Assembly (NCBI GenBank): GCA_900540005.1
Contig: UQEM01000094.1
Span: forward strand, 1 to 9,974
DNA length: 9,974 nucleotides
Direction of reading: 5' to 3'
Source: an uncultured Ruminococcus sp.
GTDB lineage: Bacteria; Bacillota; Clostridia; Oscillospirales; Ruminococcaceae
Shown here: positions 1-5,018 of the stretch, piece by piece
Numbering within the stretch: position 1 is the first letter of the stretch
Layout of the letters: every line of letters begins with the position of its first letter
Program-made: the position numbers and the translations under genes
Notes under the pieces: model-generated
The model's input: the letters and a program-made list of their open reading frames with translations, nothing else
The model's database searches: none
Told to the model about the DNA's origin: nothing

Positions 1-47
1 GAGATGACGTCGAGTCTCGTGGGCTCGGAGATGTGTATAAGAGACAG
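1..47 (+). other. Illumina Nextera i7 adapter left on contig end (artefact)
   Basis: This stretch is synthetic. Bases 1-5 (GAGAT) match the end of the P7 primer, bases 6-13 (GACGTCGA) sit where the 8-base i7 index goes, bases 14-28 (GTCTCGTGGGCTCGG) are the Nextera read-2 overhang, and bases 29-47 (AGATGTGTATAAGAGACAG) are the 19-bp Tn5 mosaic end. From memory the index is the reverse complement of Nextera XT N729. The order P7, index, overhang, mosaic end is exactly that of a library molecule, so this is untrimmed adapter and not a natural Tn5 end. Biological sequence begins at base 48, and the psd gene is cut at that point. Confidence 0.97.
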
Positions 48-542
48 GTCGATATAGCAGTATCGGTGATAATCGTCCACTTCAAGGCGGAATATCATGC
101 AGTATCCGCCCTCATAGCGCTTTGCGAGAAAATCATTCTGTATCAGGTCTGAGACTCTGTAGCGCGAGCCTTTTATGCGAAAAACGCTGCTTTTGTCGAT
201 TTTGTACACCGTCAGCTTTGAGTCGCACGGACTTATAAAGTGTGACGGCATTCTGTCTATCGGCCGCATTCCGCGCTTTACGCGGCGCGTGAAAAATTCG
301 TTGTATGAGCGGAATTTCTTCATCACATACTGCGAGGTATCAATGCCGCTCGACTTTATAAAGCGTTTTATAAGCGGAACGGAAAGCCATGAGTCCATAA
401 AAGCTCCTGCCGCCTTTGAGACCGCCGGAGCTGTAAGCGCTTTCAGTATAACACGTCCGCAGACAGTTCCGTATAGCTTTTTCAGCAGAATATTCTGTTT
501 TTCGTTGGTGACAACTATCTCACCGTTTCTGTCCTTTATCAC
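48..542 (-). CDS. psd: Phosphatidylserine decarboxylase, N-terminal 165 residues (3' truncated)
   Basis: The enzyme decarboxylates phosphatidylserine to phosphatidylethanolamine at the membrane and uses a pyruvoyl group made by self-cleavage. The visible part shows the family landmarks: YNEFFTRRVKRGMRPID (residues 80-96), SPCDSKLTVY (104-113), FRIKGSRYRVSDL (121-133) and IFRLEVDDYHRY (150-161). Asp107 and His159 match conserved catalytic positions. Full-length proteins have roughly 290-300 residues, so the C-terminal half with the (L)GST self-cleavage motif is missing: the adapter interrupts the frame after Asp165. The start is GTG at 542-540, with AGGTGA at 548-553 five bases upstream. An alternative in-frame GTG at 551 would overlap that ribosome binding site and follows a TAG directly. 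The gene begins 29 bp after the stop of the upstream COG3581-like gene, so it is probably the third gene of that operon. The DNA-strand ORF opposite it is a shadow. Confidence 0.93.
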
Positions 543-553
543 ATGATTCACCT
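543..553 (-). promoter_or_regulatory. psd ribosome binding site that decides a GTG start
   Basis: On the minus strand AGGTGA (553-548) is followed by five bases and GTG (542-540). This favours the GTG at 542 over the in-frame GTG at 551, which lies inside the Shine-Dalgarno sequence. An in-frame TAG at 554-552 rules out any start further upstream. Confidence 0.7.
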
Positions 554-571
554 ACCCAAGTTGCCCGAACG

Positions 572-1801
572 TCACATTTTCGCGTTTGCGAGCATGAGCT
601 TGATCCTGTTCTCCTGATTTACGCGTGTAGCGCCCGGATCGTAGTCGATAGCCACGATGTTTGCATCGGGATTGTCCGCCTTTATCGCGCGCGACATTCC
701 CTTTGCCACGATATGATTAGGCAGACAGCCGAACGGCTGTGTACAGATGATATTCTTGACGCCGGACTTTGCAAGAGCCGCCATTTCCGCAGGAATAAGC
801 CAGCCCTCGCCCATGACAACGCCCTGATTGATGTACTTGTCCGCGAGACTGCGGATATACTCAAAGTCATGGAAAGGCTCAAAGCTGCCCTGTTCCTTCA
901 TGACCCTGATAAGCTCTTTCTGCTTCGAGTAGATAAGCTCATAGCCTATCTTGTTGAAGATCGAGCCTTTTGTCACATGGTCATACAGCTTTGCGTCGTT
1001 GAAATTTCCTGCCGCGCAGTACATTACAAATTCAAGGAGCGAGGGCACAACAGGCTCGCAGCCCTCGGAAATGAGGAAGTCCTCAAGATGATTGTTCGCA
1101 AGGGGAGAGTACTTTACATAGATCTCGCCCACTATGCCTACGCGTATCTTCTTCTCATCGCTCAGCTTTATCGCCGCAAAGTCGTTGAGGATATCCGTGT
1201 AGACCTTCTTGGTTTTGAGGTACATACGGCTCTTTTTGCGGAATATATTTCCGAGACGGCGCTGCCACTTGTCGAGGACTTGCTTTGACTCGCCCTTATT
1301 TACCTCATAAGCTCTGCACTTGTTGTAGCAGCTCATGAGCAGATCGCCGTAAAGCACCGCATAAAGAAGCTTCAGGAACATCGGCGCGGATATCCTAAAA
1401 GCGCTGTCTTTTTCAAGTCCGCTGAAGTTGAGCGAAACCACGGGAACCTGCGGATAATTCTTCGCCACAGCCTTTCTCAGAAGATGAATGTAGTTCGAGG
1501 CGCGGCAGCCTCCGCCCGTCTGGGTGATGAGCAGAGCCGTCTTGTCAACGTCATACTTGCCACTTTTGAGCGCGTCCATGAACTGTCCTATAACAAGGAG
1601 CGCCGGATAGCAGGCATCGTTGTGAACGTTTTTGAGTCCCTCGTCAACGACTGCTCGCGAATCGTTCTGCAAAAGCTCCATGTGATACCCCTCAGCCTCG
1701 AATATCGAGATGAAGAGCTTAAAATGTACAGGCAGCATATCGGGAACGAGGATAGTGTGGGTCTTTATCATATCCTCGGTAAATTTTGCATATTCGGGCA
1801 T
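572..1801 (-). CDS. COG3581/HgdB-like 2-hydroxyacyl-CoA dehydratase-family protein, partner of the upstream activase
   Basis: This 409-residue soluble protein resembles the C-terminal part of the large clostridial CoA-activase/dehydratase-like proteins (COG3581), related to HgdB-type dehydratase subunits. Its substrate is unknown. Cysteines in conserved-looking settings are Cys64 (NDACYP), Cys99 (TGGGCRASNY), and Cys353 and Cys359 (ICTQPFGCLPNHI). Some probably bind an Fe-S cluster, which is inferred from the family. The region GGGCRASNYIHLLRKA (97-112) and the C-terminal IDYDPGATRVNQENRI (385-400) are the most family-like stretches. No signal peptide or membrane segment is visible. The ATG at 1801 has GGAGGG at 1807-1812, five bases upstream, and the gap to the preceding stop is only 14 bp, so it is translated as a separate protein. 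psd follows 29 bp downstream. The exact reaction cannot be read from the sequence. Confidence 0.85.
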   Translation of the reverse strand: MPEYAKFTEDMIKTHTILVPDMLPVHFKLFISIFEAEGYHMELLQNDSRAVVDEGLKNVHNDACYPALLVIGQFMDALKSGKYDVDKTALLITQTGGGCRASNYIHLLRKAVAKNYPQVPVVSLNFSGLEKDSAFRISAPMFLKLLYAVLYGDLLMSCYNKCRAYEVNKGESKQVLDKWQRRLGNIFRKKSRMYLKTKKVYTDILNDFAAIKLSDEKKIRVGIVGEIYVKYSPLANNHLEDFLISEGCEPVVPSLLEFVMYCAAGNFNDAKLYDHVTKGSIFNKIGYELIYSKQKELIRVMKEQGSFEPFHDFEYIRSLADKYINQGVVMGEGWLIPAEMAALAKSGVKNIICTQPFGCLPNHIVAKGMSRAIKADNPDANIVAIDYDPGATRVNQENRIKLMLANAKM

Positions 1802-1815
1802 ATTTTCCCTCCGTG
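1802..1815 (-). promoter_or_regulatory. Ribosome binding site in the junction between the activase and its COG3581 partner
   Basis: GGAGGG (minus strand, 1812-1807) lies five bases before the ATG at 1801 and just after the TAA at 1816-1818. The two genes are in different frames and the second has its own strong ribosome binding site. The junction is therefore a real gene boundary and not a sequencing frameshift in one long gene. Confidence 0.8.
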
Positions 1816-4746
1816 TTATTTCTGATCTATCGCCGCAACAAGACTCCTGAGACGGATCTTTGCCGCGCCGAGGTTGTTGATTTCGTCTATTTTAAGCTGA
1901 GTGTAGAGCTTGCCCTTACTTTCGAGGATAGCTCTTACCTCGTCGCCCGTTACCGCGTCGATCCCGCAGCCGAAGGATACAAGCTGTATAAGCTGCATAT
2001 CGGGCTGAGTGGTAACATATTCAGCCGCACGGTAGAGGCGCGAGTGGTAAGTCCACTGGTTTAGAACGCCCAGCTTGGGAGTTTTTGCGAGATGAGCAAC
2101 GCTGTCCTCGGTAATTACAGCCATACCAAGACTCGAAACAAGCTTGTGTATGCCGTGGTTTATCTCCTTGTCAATATGGTACGGACGTCCCGCGAGAACG
2201 ATTATCTTGCGGTTCTCACGCCTTGCCTGAGCGATTATCTCCCTTGCCTTTGCCGCAACATCGCGGTGATAGCGGTCAAGAGCCTCGTAAGCGCGGTCAA
2301 CCGCCTCTGGTATCCTGCCCTTTACGTTGTACCTGCTGAGAGTCTTTGTCATGACCTTGATAACGTTCTTCCTGATGTTGAGGTCGAGGTAGGGGTGCAG
2401 GAAGTTCTCGTTCGTGAGACGGTTATTGTTTGCGAGCAGAAGCTCGGGATAGTAGGCAACTACAGGACAATTGAAGTGATTGTCGCTGTTGCCCTCGTCT
2501 ATATTGTAGCTCATGCAGGGATAGAAAATGAAGTCTACGCCCTTATTGAGCAGATTCTCGATATGTCCGTGAGTAAGCTTTGCAGGATAGCATACGGTAT
2601 CCGAGGGAATGGTGTGCTGTCCGAGATAGTACATATCACGCGAGCTTTCGTCCGAGATAACGGTGCGGAATCCGAGCGAGGTGAACAGGGTGTGCCAGAA
2701 CGGTAACTGCTCGTAAAAGCTGAGCGCAAGCGGAAGTCCGACAATTCCGCGGTACTTTCGCGGCTGATTACTCTTTACAGTATTGAGTATGCTGTCATAC
2801 TTGTACTCGTAGAGATTCGGGACTGTGTTGCGGTTGGCTGTTCCGCCGCCCTTTTCGCAGCGGTTGCCCGAAATAAAGCGCCTGCCCTTGCCGAAGTTTA
2901 TCACGTTTAGCTGACAATGCGCCGTACAGCCGTTGCACTGAGCGCTCTTTGAGGTGTAGGAGAAGTTTTCAAGATCCTCTGCCGATATGATCGAGGACGC
3001 TCCCTCGCCGGCGTGTTCCTTTGCGTAGAGCGCACAGCCGAATGCTCCCATAAGTCCCGAGATAGCGGGACGTATAACGTTTCTGCCGAGTTCCTTTTCA
3101 AACGAGCGCAGAACCGCGTCGTTAAGGAACGTTCCGCCCTGAACAACGATGTTCCTGCCAAGCTCATCGGGCGAATTTGCGCGAATTACCTTGTATATCG
3201 CGTTCTTGATGATGGAGGAGGAAAGTCCTGCTGAGATGTCCTCAACAGTAGCTCCGTCCTTCTGAGCCTGCTTTACCGAGCTGTTCATGAATACGGTACA
3301 GCGCGAGCCGAGGTCAACAGGGTGCTTTGCAAAAAGTCCGAGCTGCGAAAATTCCGCAATGTCATAGCCGAGAGCCATTGCAAAGGTCTGAATGAACGAG
3401 CCGCAGCCCGATGAGCAAGCCTCGTTGAGCATAATGCTGTCAATTGTCTTGTTTTTTATCTTGAAGCACTTGATATCCTGTCCGCCGATATCGATAATAA
3501 AATCAACGTCAGGACAGAAGTAAGCTGCCGCCTTGAAATGCGCGACCGTCTCAACTATGCCCGAGTCGATCGAGAGTCCCGAACGGATAAGATCCTCGCC
3601 GTAACCCGTTACAGCGGAGCTTTTTATCGTGATATCCGGGTTCATCTCGGCGTAAATGCGCTTTAGCTGCTCCACTATCTTGTCCAGAGGCTGTCCCTGA
3701 TTCGAGGAGTAGTGATGGAAAAGTATCCTGCCGTCAGCCGTGATGAGAACAAGCTTGGTAGTGGTCGAACCTGCGTCGATACCGAGGTAGGCATCGCCCT
3801 TGTAGGTATGTATGTCGGCGTATCCGAGATCGAATTTCTTGTGGCGGTCGATGAACTCATCGTATTCCGCCTGAGAATTAAAGAGCGGTTCGCCCGTAAC
3901 AATGTTGTCGGAAGCCTTGGCGCTGTTTATCTTTTCAATTATCTCCCCGACAGCAAACGAATCCGAGGCAGTTGCCGCATAGAGCGCACAGCCGTATGCC
4001 ACAAAAACAGGCGCTTCCTGCGGAAATACCGCGTGTTCCTCGTCGAGTCCGAGAGTCTTGACGAAAGCCTTTTTCAGTCCCTTGAGGAAGAAAAGAGGGC
4101 CGCCGAGGAACAAGACCTTGCCCTCGATAGTTCTGCCCTGTGCAAGTCCCGAAACAGTCTGGTCAACTACCGCCTGAAAAATACTTGCGGCAACGTCCTC
4201 GCGGCGCGCACCCTGATTCAGCAGCGGCTGAATGTCGGATTTCGCGAAAACTCCGCATCTTGAAGCGATCGGGTAAGTCTTTTGCGCATGGAGCGAAAGT
4301 TCGTCAAGCTGGTCTGCCGTGATTCCGAGGAGGGTAGCCATCTGGTCTATGAATGCTCCCGTACCGCCTGCACAGCTTCCGTTCATTCGCTGTTCAACGC
4401 CGCCTGTGAGGAAGATTATCTTCGCGTCCTCGCCGCCAAGCTCGATGACCGCGTCTGCGTCAGGCTGTTTCTGCTTTACGGCGAGAAATGCCGCGTGGAC
4501 TTCCTGCACGAACGGGATATTCGCAGAGTTTGCGAGTCCGAGTCCGGCAGAACCTGTTATACAGACCGTGAACTTTTCATCAGGATAGTCCGCCTGAATG
4601 AGTTTAAGCTGATCCTTTACTGTTTCCTTGACCTTTGAAAAATGTCTCTGATATTTTGAATATACGATATTTCCGTCATTATCGGCAATAACTGTTTTTA
4701 CTGTCGTCGAGCCGATGTCGATTCCAAGTGAGTATTTGTTCGCCAT
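1816..4746 (-). CDS. Double-ASKHA 2-hydroxyacyl-CoA dehydratase activase-like protein with DUF2229 region
   Basis: This 976-residue cytoplasmic protein has two BcrAD/BadFG (HgdC-type, COG1924) ATPase domains in tandem, followed by a COG3580/DUF2229-type region. In the family, such activases use ATP hydrolysis to push an electron from an Fe-S cluster into a dehydratase-like partner. Domain 1 spans about 5-260: phosphate-1 loop GIDIGSTTVKTV (8-19), phosphate-2 IELGGEDAK (101-109), and Cys125 and Cys164. Domain 2 spans about 320-580: GIDAGSTTTKLVL (322-334), IDIGGQDIK (418-426), and Cys444, Cys448 and Cys483. A third Cys group follows, C604-x2-C607-x3-C611 and C630, and then the DUF2229-like part (about 666-976) with FYPCMSYNID (741-750). 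The ATG at 4746 is preceded by AGAGGTG (4757-4751). The gene heads an apparent operon with the COG3581-like gene and psd. The substrate is unknown. It is unlikely to be a benzoyl-CoA reductase component, since no other subunits are nearby. Confidence 0.9.
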   Translation of the reverse strand: MANKYSLGIDIGSTTVKTVIADNDGNIVYSKYQRHFSKVKETVKDQLKLIQADYPDEKFTVCITGSAGLGLANSANIPFVQEVHAAFLAVKQKQPDADAVIELGGEDAKIIFLTGGVEQRMNGSCAGGTGAFIDQMATLLGITADQLDELSLHAQKTYPIASRCGVFAKSDIQPLLNQGARREDVAASIFQAVVDQTVSGLAQGRTIEGKVLFLGGPLFFLKGLKKAFVKTLGLDEEHAVFPQEAPVFVAYGCALYAATASDSFAVGEIIEKINSAKASDNIVTGEPLFNSQAEYDEFIDRHKKFDLGYADIHTYKGDAYLGIDAGSTTTKLVLITADGRILFHHYSSNQGQPLDKIVEQLKRIYAEMNPDITIKSSAVTGYGEDLIRSGLSIDSGIVETVAHFKAAAYFCPDVDFIIDIGGQDIKCFKIKNKTIDSIMLNEACSSGCGSFIQTFAMALGYDIAEFSQLGLFAKHPVDLGSRCTVFMNSSVKQAQKDGATVEDISAGLSSSIIKNAIYKVIRANSPDELGRNIVVQGGTFLNDAVLRSFEKELGRNVIRPAISGLMGAFGCALYAKEHAGEGASSIISAEDLENFSYTSKSAQCNGCTAHCQLNVINFGKGRRFISGNRCEKGGGTANRNTVPNLYEYKYDSILNTVKSNQPRKYRGIVGLPLALSFYEQLPFWHTLFTSLGFRTVISDESSRDMYYLGQHTIPSDTVCYPAKLTHGHIENLLNKGVDFIFYPCMSYNIDEGNSDNHFNCPVVAYYPELLLANNNRLTNENFLHPYLDLNIRKNVIKVMTKTLSRYNVKGRIPEAVDRAYEALDRYHRDVAAKAREIIAQARRENRKIIVLAGRPYHIDKEINHGIHKLVSSLGMAVITEDSVAHLAKTPKLGVLNQWTYHSRLYRAAEYVTTQPDMQLIQLVSFGCGIDAVTGDEVRAILESKGKLYTQLKIDEINNLGAAKIRLRSLVAAIDQK

Positions 4747-4771
4747 ATTTCACCTCTGAATGTGTTGCTCC

Positions 4772-4798
4772 GAACCTGCCGCAAACGGGTGCAGGCTC
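4772..4798 (-). promoter_or_regulatory. Hairpin in the 5' leader of the activase operon
   Basis: On the minus strand GAGCCTGC (4798-4791) pairs with GCAGGTTC (4779-4772) over eight positions, one of them a G-U pair, around an 11-base loop. It ends about 15 bp before the ribosome binding site of the activase gene. No T-run follows, so it is not an intrinsic terminator by itself. It may stabilise the mRNA or take part in regulation. I do not recognise it as a known riboswitch. Confidence 0.45.
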
Positions 4799-4821
4799 TT
4801 ACGGTATCACTGCACAAAACG
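4789..4821 (-). repeat. Copy A of a degenerate 33-bp leader motif
   Basis: This stretch aligns without gaps to 9913-9945, upstream of the transporter gene, with 22 of 33 matches by hand count. The core shared on the minus strand is TGTGC, then GT, CC, TAA and CCTG. It lies 43 bp before the activase ATG and runs into the leader hairpin. It could be a dispersed intergenic element or a shared regulatory site, or a chance similarity. Confidence 0.35.
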
Positions 4822-4832
4822 TGTCTTTTTTC

Positions 4833-4891
4833 ATTATAATAAAATTTGAGTATACATATTATATTATACAATATTATTCACAAAAAATAAA
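4833..4891 (-). promoter_or_regulatory. Candidate promoter region for the activase operon
   Basis: Two perfect TATAAT hexamers on the minus strand, at 4868-4863 and 4838-4833, lie in a strongly AT-rich stretch between the terminator and the activase gene. The first has TTTATT (4891-4886) 17 bp upstream as a weak -35 box; the second has no convincing -35. Transcription would start near 4856 or 4826, giving a leader of roughly 80-110 nt. AT-rich DNA makes chance TATAAT matches likely, so which hexamer is used is uncertain. A promoter somewhere here is well supported by the terminator immediately upstream. Confidence 0.45.
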
Positions 4892-4975
4892 GCTGAAAAT
4901 ATTATTTAATGCGGTTTCCAAACAAATTCGTCCAAAAAGCTGTATAAACGTCGTATTTTCCCGAAAAAACATAGT

Positions 4976-5003
4976 AAAAAACACCGCCCCCGAAGGAGCG
5001 GTG
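4976..5003 (-). terminator. Rho-independent terminator after the heptad-repeat gene
   Basis: On the minus strand CACCGCTCC (5003-4995) and GGGGCGGTG (4990-4982) form a nine-pair stem, with one G-U pair, closed by the very stable UUCG tetraloop (4994-4991). A run of six Ts follows directly (4981-4976), with a second T-run a few bases on. It lies 16 bp past the TAA of the heptad-repeat gene. It ends the transporter unit and separates it from the activase operon. Confidence 0.93.
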
Positions 5004-5018
5004 ATATGTGTTTACGGC

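Noticed and set aside
29..47. Natural Tn5/IS50-type mosaic end
   Set aside because: It is preceded exactly by the Nextera overhang, an 8-base index and the P7 end, so it is library adapter.
175..546. Plus-strand open frame of 123 residues
   Set aside because: It lies antisense to psd, whose minus-strand protein has clear family motifs; the plus-strand product resembles nothing.
713..1288. Plus-strand open frame of 191 residues opposite the COG3581-like gene, and similar ones at 2092-2706 and 3712-4263
   Set aside because: No recognisable domains, no good ribosome binding sites, and complete overlap with well-supported minus-strand genes.
1801..1818. Frameshift or pseudogene split of one large activase gene
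   Set aside because: The second gene has its own ATG and strong GGAGGG site at ideal spacing, and both products look intact at the junction.
4772..4798. Intrinsic terminator or attenuator in the activase leader
   Set aside because: The hairpin has no following T-run on the minus strand, and no competing antiterminator stem is evident.
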